Shown here in pieces: positions 1 to 7,703 of a stretch of DNA of 64,000 bases. How positions within the stretch are numbered: the first letter of the stretch is position 1; each line of letters begins with the position of its first letter. The notes under the pieces were generated by a model. The model was not told the origin of the DNA, made no database searches, and saw only the letters and a list, made by a program, of their open reading frames with translations. This stretch comes from JBBDRJ01 sp963766295. Its GTDB lineage: Bacteria > Actinomycetota > JAICYB01. The stretch spans positions 1,860,001 to 1,924,000 of the forward strand of contig CAVXYW010000002.1 of NCBI GenBank assembly GCA_963766295.1. Reading direction: 5' to 3'. A program made the position numbers and the translations under genes.

Positions 1-246
1 GGCTACGAGCTGACCGACGGCGACAAAACGTACAGCTACGTCGTCACGATCAAGGACAAGGCTGCGTCCTTCGAGAAGAAGGAGCCTACCGACGCCCGCG
101 TGACCCTCGGCCTTTCCTTCACCGACTATCTCCGTCTCATCGCCGGCGAGCTGGACGGTATGCAGGCTTTCATGCAGGGGAAACTGAAGCTCAAGGGCGA
201 CATGATGTTCGCGCAGCAGGTCCCGATGATGTTCGACCTCACATAG
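1..246 (+). CDS. SCP2 sterol-carrier domain protein (3' end only)
   Basis: The window opens inside this gene. The 81 visible residues are the C-terminal part of an SCP2 sterol-binding domain, recognisable from the stretch QGKLKLKGDMM followed by a short hydrophobic end. The family binds lipids or fatty acyl-CoA in a hydrophobic tunnel and needs no cofactor. It lies 13 bases before an acyl-CoA ligase on the same strand, so a role in acyl-CoA or sterol handling fits. The start and any N-terminal domain are outside the window. Confidence 0.8.
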   Translation, partial: GYELTDGDKTYSYVVTIKDKAASFEKKEPTDARVTLGLSFTDYLRLIAGELDGMQAFMQGKLKLKGDMMFAQQVPMMFDLT

Positions 247-259
247 GCCAACCAAGCGC

Positions 260-1831
260 GTGAGCCTGTTCGACGACGCTATTGCGATCGTCCGGTCGGG
301 AGTCCTGCGTCCGCTCGGCCCTCGGACCATGTTCGAACTCACTCGCCTTCTGATCAGGGAGGGCTTCAAGGCCCACCTCATCTATGCGCTGCACGGCACT
401 CAGGACGCGAGCAAGCCTGCACTCATATACGAAGGACGCGTCACCACTTGGGGCGAGCTGCTCGACCGGATGAAGCGACTCGCGAACCACCTCGTAGCGA
501 TGGGGGTCGACAGGAATTCAGGTGTTGCAGTGATGCTCCCCAACCGCCCCGAGTTCCTCGAAGCCAATGCCGCAGCCATGCGCATCGGATCCCGGCTCTC
601 GTTCATCAATCCCCGGGCTCCGTCCGACGATGCGAAATCGCTCGTCGAGCGCGCGGGGGCCGGCGTGTTGGTGACGCACCGCGACGACGTCGAAACAGGT
701 GGAGTTGTTCTGCGCACAGGCGAGCACTACGAGCTCGCCGTCATGGACGCCCCAGCCGGTGACCCACCAGTCGATCGGAACGCCAAGAGTGAAGTCGTCG
801 TGTTCACCTCCGGGACCACGGGCCGGCCCAAGGGCGCCGTGCGTTCCTTCGAATCTTCCGTTTCCCCGAAGCTCGCCGGAGGTTTTCTACGCCTACTTCC
901 CCTGAAGACAAGCGACGTCCACATGGTCGTTTGTCCCCTTTACCACGCGTCGGGTTCGGGCTTCGCGACCATCGGACAGGTTCTTGGCAACACACTGGTT
1001 CTCGTCGAGAAGTTCTCGCCAGAAGCTTTCTGCCGGCACGTTCAAGAGCACAAAGTGACGTCTACATGCGTAGTTCCGACGATGCTGCACCAGCTCGCGG
1101 CCTGGGACGGAGTTCGCGACTACGACCTCTCGACTCTCCGCGTCGTGGTTTGCACGGGCTCTCCTCTTCGAGAGGAAGTGCGCAAGGAAGCCCGTGATCT
1201 GCTCGGCGACGTTGTGTACGACCTCTACGGATCAACGGAGATGGCGATGGTCACCATCGCCACGCCGGAGGATCAGAGGCGCAAGCCCGGATCGGTTGGA
1301 AAGCCCGTGCCCGGAGTCGATGTGCGGATCACCGATACCGACGGGAAAGCGCTCCCGCAGGGAGAGCGAGGGGAGATCTGGGCTTCGTCGGCCGCACGCA
1401 TGTCCGGCTACATCGACGACCCCGAACTAACCGATGAAAGGCTGCGCGACGGCTACGTATCGGTGCGCGACGTTGGTTACCTCGACGAAGACGGCTACTT
1501 ATTCGTGGTCGATCGCGCCGACGACATGATCATCTCCGGCGGTGTGAATGTTTACCCAGCGGAGACCGAGGTCGCGCTGAACGGACATCCGAAGGTCGAC
1601 GAATCCGCGGTGTTGGGAGTGAGCGACCCGAAGTGGGGGCAGAAGATCGTCGCCGCCGTCGTCCGGAGCGAGGATGTGACCGAGGACGAGCTCATCACGT
1701 GGTGCAAGGAGAACGCGTCCTACGCTGCGGTGCCAAAGGAAGTGCGCTTCCTCGACGCCCTTCCACGCAACGACATCGGAAAGATCGACAAGAAACAGCT
1801 CGCTGCCGCTTGGGACGAGACAAAGGCATGA
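260..1831 (+). CDS. Acyl-CoA synthetase (AMP-dependent ligase)
   Basis: A 523-residue ANL-superfamily enzyme that activates a carboxylic acid with ATP and joins it to CoA. Visible motifs are the phosphate-binding loop FTSGTTGRPKG at about residue 181, the YDLYGSTE motif at about 320, the hinge region with GYLDEDGYLFVVDR and SGGVNVYPAE, and the C-terminal PRNDIGKIDK, which carries the catalytic lysine. Length is normal for the family. The start is GTG, 13 bases after the SCP2 gene. The stop overlaps the next start as ATGA. The substrate cannot be read from sequence; neighbours suggest fatty or sterol-derived acids. Confidence 0.9.
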   Translation: MSLFDDAIAIVRSGVLRPLGPRTMFELTRLLIREGFKAHLIYALHGTQDASKPALIYEGRVTTWGELLDRMKRLANHLVAMGVDRNSGVAVMLPNRPEFLEANAAAMRIGSRLSFINPRAPSDDAKSLVERAGAGVLVTHRDDVETGGVVLRTGEHYELAVMDAPAGDPPVDRNAKSEVVVFTSGTTGRPKGAVRSFESSVSPKLAGGFLRLLPLKTSDVHMVVCPLYHASGSGFATIGQVLGNTLVLVEKFSPEAFCRHVQEHKVTSTCVVPTMLHQLAAWDGVRDYDLSTLRVVVCTGSPLREEVRKEARDLLGDVVYDLYGSTEMAMVTIATPEDQRRKPGSVGKPVPGVDVRITDTDGKALPQGERGEIWASSAARMSGYIDDPELTDERLRDGYVSVRDVGYLDEDGYLFVVDRADDMIISGGVNVYPAETEVALNGHPKVDESAVLGVSDPKWGQKIVAAVVRSEDVTEDELITWCKENASYAAVPKEVRFLDALPRNDIGKIDKKQLAAAWDETKA

Positions 1832-2613
1832 CAACTCTCGCCGAACTGATGGCGGATCTCAGGATGGAAACGGCCGTACTCGACGGTGTGCTTTCAAAGT
1901 TGGACGAAGCCGGATGGCACAAGGAGACGCCGGCCGTGGGCTGGGACACGCACGACACGGTTGCTCATCTCGCGGACACGAACGACATCATGTTCGACTC
2001 GATCACTGATGGCAGCCGCGACCTCCTGGCCGCACTCGATGAGTCCCTGAAAAACAGCCGCTTCGCCGCGCAGGACCCGCAAGCCGTGGACATCTTCACC
2101 GCCTCGCAAGTCGAGAAGGGCCGCAATATGTCTTGGGAAGACGTGTATGCGTGGTGGCGATCGTCCTGCGCGCGCTTGCACGAAACGATCGAAGGATTGG
2201 AGCCGGCCGGAAGGTACCGATGGGGTCCAAACATGATCAGCCCCCTGTCTTTGGGCTCGGCTCGGATGATGGAGACGTGGGCGCACTCTCTCGATGTGCA
2301 CGATTCGGCCGGCGTCTACTACGAGCAGACTGATCGCGTAAGACACGTAGCGTTTCTAGGATTCCGAGCCTTGGCGTATGCCTTCGGACTCGAGGGGCTC
2401 GATCCGCCCGGTCCCATCCGTCTCGAGCTCGCGGCTCCCTCCGGTGACTCATGGGCATTCGGGCCACCGAACGCCCCCACGGTCATCCGTGGTTCGGCCG
2501 TCGATTGGTGCCGCGTCGTTGCACGCCGCGACCGCGACGGAGCCGGGGAACGCCTCGAAGCCGAAGGCCTCGACGGCGAGAACGTGATCAAGCACGGCCG
2601 CGCATTCCTCTAA
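1828..2613 (+). CDS. TIGR03084-type DinB/MDMPI-fold metal-binding protein
   Basis: A 261-residue protein of the DinB/mycothiol-dependent maleylpyruvate isomerase superfamily, closest by eye to the TIGR03084 family of actinobacteria. The three expected metal-ligand histidines are plausible: His47 in VAHLAD and two in WAHSLDVHD at about 152-156. The open frame extends upstream into the ligase gene, but ATG at 1828 overlaps the ligase stop as ATGA, is followed by the family's N-terminal helix and is the natural start. Function is unknown. A thiol-dependent transferase or isomerase role is known for relatives, and translational coupling to the acyl-CoA ligase suggests a shared pathway. Confidence 0.8.
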   Translation: MTTLAELMADLRMETAVLDGVLSKLDEAGWHKETPAVGWDTHDTVAHLADTNDIMFDSITDGSRDLLAALDESLKNSRFAAQDPQAVDIFTASQVEKGRNMSWEDVYAWWRSSCARLHETIEGLEPAGRYRWGPNMISPLSLGSARMMETWAHSLDVHDSAGVYYEQTDRVRHVAFLGFRALAYAFGLEGLDPPGPIRLELAAPSGDSWAFGPPNAPTVIRGSAVDWCRVVARRDRDGAGERLEAEGLDGENVIKHGRAFL

Positions 2614-3321
2614 ATGACCGGAACGATTCGGGTAGGCATGTCCGGCTTCTCCTACTCGGATTGGATCGGCGAGGTCTATCCAAAAGGAACAAAGCGCAAG
2701 GCGATGCTAGAGGAGTACTCGAAGATCTTTCGCACGGTCGAGATAAACATGACCTTCCGGCGCGATCCCGAAGAGAAGACGATCAATCGCTGGCGCGACA
2801 GCGTTGATCCTGAGTTCCGCTTCGGTATGAAGGCCAACCAGCTGATAACTCACTGGTGGCGCCTAGTGGGAGTCGGCGATCACGTCGCAGAGTTCATGAA
2901 GATGGCTCGCGGCCTGAACGACAAGCTCGGGCCGGTGCTGTTTCAGGTAGCGCCAAAGCTACAGTTCGACGCCGCGGTGCTCGAGGACTTCTGTGCCTGT
3001 CTGCCGCCGGACGGTCAATACGCTTTTGAGCCGAGGCACGAATCGTTCAACGTCGACGCGGTCGACGAGATCCTCGCCCGTCATTGCGTTGCTCGATGCC
3101 TGAACGACGACCTTTTCGATCCGACGACTTATCGCGTTACGGGGCCCTTGGCCTACTTCAGATTTCATCGCGTGGACTACAAACAGGAAGATCTGGAGAT
3201 GCGCGCCGAATTAGTACGAGGGATGGCGGCCCAAGGCACGGACGTCTACGCGATCTTCGCGCACGAAGACAATCCGGACTCCGTTCGTCCTGCGCTGACG
3301 ATGAAACAGCTGGTGAGCTAG
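2614..3321 (+). CDS. DUF72 (YecE-like) family protein
   Basis: A 235-residue TIM-barrel-like DUF72 protein. It shows the family opening RVGMSGFSYSDW, the EINMTFRR strand, FEPRHESF in mid-protein and YFRFHR near the end. The ATG follows the preceding stop with no gap. Biochemical function is unknown for the family. It is the last gene of the plus-strand group, and its stop shares bases with the stop of the convergent gene (CTAG). Confidence 0.85.
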   Translation: MTGTIRVGMSGFSYSDWIGEVYPKGTKRKAMLEEYSKIFRTVEINMTFRRDPEEKTINRWRDSVDPEFRFGMKANQLITHWWRLVGVGDHVAEFMKMARGLNDKLGPVLFQVAPKLQFDAAVLEDFCACLPPDGQYAFEPRHESFNVDAVDEILARHCVARCLNDDLFDPTTYRVTGPLAYFRFHRVDYKQEDLEMRAELVRGMAAQGTDVYAIFAHEDNPDSVRPALTMKQLVS

Positions 3322-3752
3322 GTCGACTCTTCGGCTACCGGCTGCTTGACCTCGTTGTTACCCACGGACGACGACGGTGTGCGCCAGATCTCCGGTTCGG
3401 GCGGCCGGTCGCCTCCGCCACGCGCACGTCGGATGGCCGAGCTGATCGCGTTGCGCGCCCGATCGTTGGAGACGACAGCGATCCCGATTCCGAGAGCGAG
3501 AACCGTTCGCAGAACCTTGCGTCCGCGCCGCTTCTCTTCCGGCTCCTGGACCTTCTTGGTGGCCTTTTCGACCTCGGCCACGAGGTCCTTGACTGCGGAA
3601 CCCGCCTTCTCTGCGAATTCCTTGGCAGCGGTTCCCGTCGTTCCGGCGAATTCCTTCAGAGCCTCACCGGAGTGGCCGGCAACCTCTTTGGCCTGGTCCC
3701 GCAACTCGGTGGCGCGGCTCGACGCTTCCTTCCTGCGCTTCCCCCGTGGCAT
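3318..3752 (-). CDS. YtxH-like helical membrane-associated protein
   Basis: A 144-residue basic protein. Residues about 5-75 form an Ala/Lys/Glu-rich amphipathic helix with repeated AKE(F/V)A-type elements, like YtxH or apolipoprotein-like proteins. A short hydrophobic segment (TVLALGIGIAVV) follows, then an Arg-rich stretch and a Pro-rich tail. The frame opens further upstream, but GGGGG a few bases before ATG at 3752 marks that start. No enzyme motif is present; a structural or stress role is only inferred. It converges on the DUF72 gene with overlapping stops. Confidence 0.65.
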   Translation of the reverse strand: MPRGKRRKEASSRATELRDQAKEVAGHSGEALKEFAGTTGTAAKEFAEKAGSAVKDLVAEVEKATKKVQEPEEKRRGRKVLRTVLALGIGIAVVSNDRARNAISSAIRRARGGGDRPPEPEIWRTPSSSVGNNEVKQPVAEEST

Positions 3753-3800
3753 GGATCCCCCTTTGTTCGGCGGATGAGGAGTAAGCCTACTCCCCACTAC

Positions 3801-6116
3801 TTACCCCATTGCCTCCAGCTCACTCAGCGAAACACGAGCGGCTTCGCGTCCGGCGTCTCGGAGTGCGAGAAGGTCGCCGTCAGCCTGAGCGGCGATCAGC
3901 CGGCCGAACGTGAAGCCCATGCCCGGGACCTCGATATCTGTCTTCGGTTCGTCGGTGATCTGCAAGAAGACGCCGGTCACGGGACCTCCTTTATGGAGCT
4001 GGCCCGTCGAGTGAAGGAATCGGGGACCGAAACCGACCGTGACCGCCACCTTGTATCGGTCGCGCAGCTTCGTGGCTATGGCGGACAGGCGTTTGGCGTT
4101 GGAGTCCGTCGGCGGGATGAAGGCTTGGATCGCGAGGTAGGACGGCGCAGCGAGCTCGGCCAAAAGCGTCGATGCCGTTCCGTTGTCCGGGCTTGACTGC
4201 CCACTCGATGCCAGCGCTTCGCGAGCGCGGACCTTCGCTGCCTCGACGTCGGGCTGGTCGAAAGGATTGATATCGAGCTCGTAACCGACGATCGCCGTAG
4301 CCATCTCCCAGCGGAACACCTCGGCCCCCAGTCCCTTCACATCACGCATCCGGATGCGGATCACAGGATGGTCGGCTTCGAGTGCCTCGATCGCCGGCGG
4401 TGCAGCCTCATCGCCGAGCGTGTAAACGCAGAAGACGCGGTCATCGCCGTAGACAACGGGTGAGCCGAGCTCCTCACCGACTACCGGGACGATGCCGGTG
4501 CCTTCCTTTCCAGTCGATTCCGCAATGAGTTGTTCGATCCAAGCTCCAAATGAATGCAGGCGATTTGGAAGAACGAGCGTGAGCTTGTCGGAACGGTCGC
4601 GGTGTGCTTCGAAGAGCGCCGCTCCAAGACGAGCAGCCGGCGCGTCACCGGCCCTGACTCCAGGCGAGTTACGAGCCATCGATCGCCTGGCACCGGCAAC
4701 GATGGACTCGATGTCGACGCCGCACAACGCAGCCGGCACCAAACCGAAATAGGAAAGGGCCGAATAGCGGCCGCCGATGTCCGGTGAGTTCTCGAAAACG
4801 CGAAGGAAGCCACGCTCCTTCGCGACCGAAGCCAGCTCCGAACCGGGATCGGTCACCGCCACGAAACGATCCCCTCGGGGCACGAGCGACCAAAAGTACT
4901 CGAGGTGCGCACGTGTCTCGATCGTGGTCCCGGACTTCGATCCGATGACGAACAAGGTGTGCTGCAGATCGAGCGAACTGCGTACCGACTCGATGTGGTC
5001 GGGATGCGTAGTGTCGAGAACCGTGAGCGAGAGCCCGCCCCCCATCGACGAATGGAAAGTCTCCCCCGCGAGCACCGATCCGCCCATGCCGCACAGGACG
5101 ATGTGCCTCACGGCGTCGCCCCCGCGAGCCTTGCGCGCGAACTCAGTCAGGTCCTTGAGCTCGGTGTGCATCCGTTCGGCTACATCGAGCCAGCCCAAGC
5201 GGTCGGCGATCTCTGATGGGTCGTCCTTCCACACCTCGTGATCGCGCGCCCAGATGTCCTCGAGAACCTCGTCCTCGTCCAGCTCTTCGCATTCACCTAC
5301 GACCGCTCGAGCGAAATGCACGGGTGAGTACTCGTCGTCCGTTAGCGGCTGGCCGGCGAGCTCACCAAGTCGTTGTGTGGCCGCGTTTACGCCCGACTGT
5401 TCGGCGTCCGGCGACAGGGGGACGCGAGCCGTCGGTGTTTTGGTCCCGAAGAGCTCGAGCTCGCTGGTGAGGTGCACCGCAAAGACGGCTTCCTTGTCCG
5501 ACGTGTTTTCCGGAGGTCCGAGGACGAACAGCGGTACTTCAAGGAGGTCGTCCCTTTCGTCCTCTGATGTTTTTGAGCGGCGGCGCTCCATTCCCGCTGC
5601 CTGAATGGAAACCACGCTGCCAAACGTGCCGGTGTCACGCACCCCGGACACAGCTACGGGCATCCCCGAGCCGATCAAAGCCTGGACAACGCCAGTGCGA
5701 GCGGAAGTCCAGGCCAGACCGACCGCTATGTTCGACTTCCCAATGTCGCCGGCGAGATCGGCCGCTGCACCGAGAGCCTTGTCCGGATCGCTCGCCCGCG
5801 AGGGGTCGAGCCAAACGACGACGTAACCATCCGTACCGTCGCTCGAGGAGTGAACACCGCGAAGAAGGTCGGCGGCGGCGCGAACGTCGTCGATCGCCAT
5901 GTCCCACAACAGAGCCGCGTCGGGCTTGGCACCGGCCGAGGTGAGCCGGGCCACGGGCTCGGCTAGGTCATCGATGTCGTAGGACGCGGGCGTAAAGATC
6001 GTGCCCGTTACACCGCGATGGGAGATCCAGCTCTCCAGCGCGCCCGAGGAGACCCAGGCGCGGCGAAGGCCGGTCAGCCAATGTCGAATATGTACCGGAC
6101 CAGCAGCTTCATCCAC
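3801..6116 (-). CDS. pgi: Glucose-6-phosphate isomerase fused to a degenerate transaldolase domain
   Basis: About 771 residues. The C-terminal half is a phosphoglucose isomerase of the type found in bifunctional Tal-Pgi enzymes: GMGGSV, SKSGTT at about 391 (phosphate binding), DIGGRYSALS at about 445, the ESTGKEG glutamate motif and GQLHKGGP at about 703. It interconverts glucose-6-P and fructose-6-P. Residues about 7-190 align with the start of transaldolase, but the Schiff-base lysine of the usual (M/L)IK(I/V)P motif is Gly133, the WLDF Asp is Thr15, the LEVSP Glu is Trp102, and the SNP Asn motif is absent. The domain is also short. GTG at 6116 follows GGAAGAAAGG and sits just before the homologous region; ATG 6152 and a frame open to 6266 are alternatives. 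Confidence 0.8.
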   Translation of the reverse strand: MDEAAGPVHIRHWLTGLRRAWVSSGALESWISHRGVTGTIFTPASYDIDDLAEPVARLTSAGAKPDAALLWDMAIDDVRAAADLLRGVHSSSDGTDGYVVVWLDPSRASDPDKALGAAADLAGDIGKSNIAVGLAWTSARTGVVQALIGSGMPVAVSGVRDTGTFGSVVSIQAAGMERRRSKTSEDERDDLLEVPLFVLGPPENTSDKEAVFAVHLTSELELFGTKTPTARVPLSPDAEQSGVNAATQRLGELAGQPLTDDEYSPVHFARAVVGECEELDEDEVLEDIWARDHEVWKDDPSEIADRLGWLDVAERMHTELKDLTEFARKARGGDAVRHIVLCGMGGSVLAGETFHSSMGGGLSLTVLDTTHPDHIESVRSSLDLQHTLFVIGSKSGTTIETRAHLEYFWSLVPRGDRFVAVTDPGSELASVAKERGFLRVFENSPDIGGRYSALSYFGLVPAALCGVDIESIVAGARRSMARNSPGVRAGDAPAARLGAALFEAHRDRSDKLTLVLPNRLHSFGAWIEQLIAESTGKEGTGIVPVVGEELGSPVVYGDDRVFCVYTLGDEAAPPAIEALEADHPVIRIRMRDVKGLGAEVFRWEMATAIVGYELDINPFDQPDVEAAKVRAREALASSGQSSPDNGTASTLLAELAAPSYLAIQAFIPPTDSNAKRLSAIATKLRDRYKVAVTVGFGPRFLHSTGQLHKGGPVTGVFLQITDEPKTDIEVPGMGFTFGRLIAAQADGDLLALRDAGREAARVSLSELEAMG

Positions 6117-6204
6117 GTTTACGACCTTTCTTCCAACTAGCCTGTGGAGCATCGTGGAGCCTAGCCCAACGACGGACGCGCCCACGGGCGCCGTAGCCCG
6201 GCAG

Positions 6205-7209
6205 ATGCCGAGGAAAATAGGTCTGGTCCTCGGCGGCGGCGGGATCCTGGGCGGGAGCTGGCTCATCGGCGCCCTCTACGCGCTCGCCGAGCGCACCGGC
6301 TGGAACATGAACTGGGCCAGCCACATCGTCGGTACCTCGGCCGGCTCGGTTGTCGCATCGCTGGTGGCCGCGGGGATGCCGCCGTGGTTCCTCGTCCATC
6401 ACCAGCGCGGTGGCGACGTCGAAGGGATGACGGACGCTTTCGGCAAACCGATCGAACCGGCGGACGAAGGATCGCGCCGGTTGATCACGTGGTCTGGACA
6501 GGTGCCCCGTCCACTTCTCGGATCGCCGAAGCTCGCGCTCTGCTCGGCGCTGCGTCCATGGAAGTACCCGCCTACTGCGTTGATGACGGGCTGGGTCGGA
6601 CGCGGCTTCCTTCGCACCGAAGAGATAGGACGGATCGTTCGCACCGTCGCGCCGCAGGGCTGGTCCAGCCATCCGAACCTGTGGATCGTCGCTCTCGACT
6701 ATTCGACGGGCAAGCGTGTCGTCTTCGGGCGGGACGGTGCGCCGCAAACGGACCTGTGGCGAGCCGTCGAGGCATCGTGCGCCATCCCGGGGCTCTATCG
6801 CCCGATGCGGATCGAAAAGAAGTTGTACGTGGACGGCGGCGTGTGGTCGCCTTCGAACGTCGACCTCTTGTCGGACGCGGACGTCGACACCGTCGTCGCA
6901 CTCAATCCGATGTCGTCGCTTCAGCCCGGACTGCCGACCACGATCGTCGAGCGCGTCGAGCGTCGAGTGCGATCCGCGATGGGCCGTCGCTTGGGCCGCG
7001 AAGCCCGCCGCCTGAAGGAGAAAGGCGTGAGGTTGCTGCTCATCCAGCCCGGCGAATCCGATCTCGATGCGATGGGCATCAACCTGATGGACCCAAATCG
7101 GCGCGTTCAGGTGCTTGAGACGGCCATCGAGACCACGCGGGCGCGCCTGGATGCGCCCGACGATCAAGACGTACTTTCCGACCTCGCGTCTATAGACTCA
7201 CGCTTGTGA
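6205..7209 (+). CDS. Patatin-like phospholipase
   Basis: A 334-residue patatin-domain lipid acyl hydrolase. It has the glycine-rich oxyanion loop LVLGGGGILGG at residues 7-17, the nucleophile elbow GTSAGS at about 43-48, and the catalytic Asp in DGGVW at about 210. No signal peptide is seen, so it is probably cytosolic or peripheral. ATG 6205 sits directly before the domain; an in-frame GTG at 6154 is an alternative that would reach towards the divergent pgi start. The stop overlaps the sigma-factor start as GTGA, so the lipase is translationally coupled to an ECF sigma/anti-sigma pair. That suggests a link to envelope-lipid stress. Confidence 0.85.
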   Translation: MPRKIGLVLGGGGILGGSWLIGALYALAERTGWNMNWASHIVGTSAGSVVASLVAAGMPPWFLVHHQRGGDVEGMTDAFGKPIEPADEGSRRLITWSGQVPRPLLGSPKLALCSALRPWKYPPTALMTGWVGRGFLRTEEIGRIVRTVAPQGWSSHPNLWIVALDYSTGKRVVFGRDGAPQTDLWRAVEASCAIPGLYRPMRIEKKLYVDGGVWSPSNVDLLSDADVDTVVALNPMSSLQPGLPTTIVERVERRVRSAMGRRLGREARRLKEKGVRLLLIQPGESDLDAMGINLMDPNRRVQVLETAIETTRARLDAPDDQDVLSDLASIDSRL

Positions 7210-7703
7210 CGGAGGCAAGCCTCATCACCTCGGCGGCCGCGGGGGACGTCGGAGCGCTGGAGGAGCTCATCCGCTCCACAGCGCACCGCGTCTACGAATA
7301 CCTCTCGGGCATGCTCGGCGACGAGCGGGAAGCCGAGGACGCGATGCAGGAGACGTTCGTGCGTGTGGCTCGAGGCGCGGAACGGTACGACGCGTCGAGC
7401 GATGCAGAAGCCTGGATCTTCGGCATCGCTCGACGCGTCGCCGGCGACATCCGTCCCACACCGTCGGCCCCCCCTGGAGAAACGCCGCCGACCGACGGCG
7501 ACGCCGGAGCCGCTGACTGGGCAAAACGATCACTTCGAGCACTTCCTTTGGAACTGCGCGAAGTGATAGTCCTAAAAGAGCTGTTGCATTGGAAGCCCGA
7601 CCGCATCGCATCGGTGCTTGGAGTCAAACTCGACGATGTTGCCGAGCGGATCATGTCCGCTCACGCTCAGCTGGCCGCCGGCATGCGTGAGGTCCGCGGA
7701 TGA
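7206..7703 (+). CDS. ECF-type RNA polymerase sigma factor
   Basis: A 165-residue sigma-70 family protein with only regions 2 and 4. Region 2 contains GDEREAEDAMQETFVRV and AWIFGIARRVAGD; region 4 has LPLELREVIVLKELL followed by a helix-turn-helix (IASVLGVKLDDV). The linker is Pro-rich. GTG start overlaps the patatin stop; the TGA overlaps the ATG of the anti-sigma gene. The arrangement sigma then membrane anti-sigma is the standard one in which the sigma factor is held inactive at the membrane and activates its own operon on release. Confidence 0.88.
   Translation: MTEASLITSAAAGDVGALEELIRSTAHRVYEYLSGMLGDEREAEDAMQETFVRVARGAERYDASSDAEAWIFGIARRVAGDIRPTPSAPPGETPPTDGDAGAADWAKRSLRALPLELREVIVLKELLHWKPDRIASVLGVKLDDVAERIMSAHAQLAAGMREVRG

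Noticed and set aside
3084..4196. Long plus-strand open frame (370 codons) across the DUF72 end and the pgi 3' region
   Set aside because: It crosses two real genes in other frames, is Arg-rich and low in recognisable motifs; typical of high-GC shadow frames.
6109..7167. Minus-strand open frame opposite the patatin gene (352 codons)
   Set aside because: Arg/His/Gly-rich antisense of a gene with clear catalytic motifs on the plus strand.
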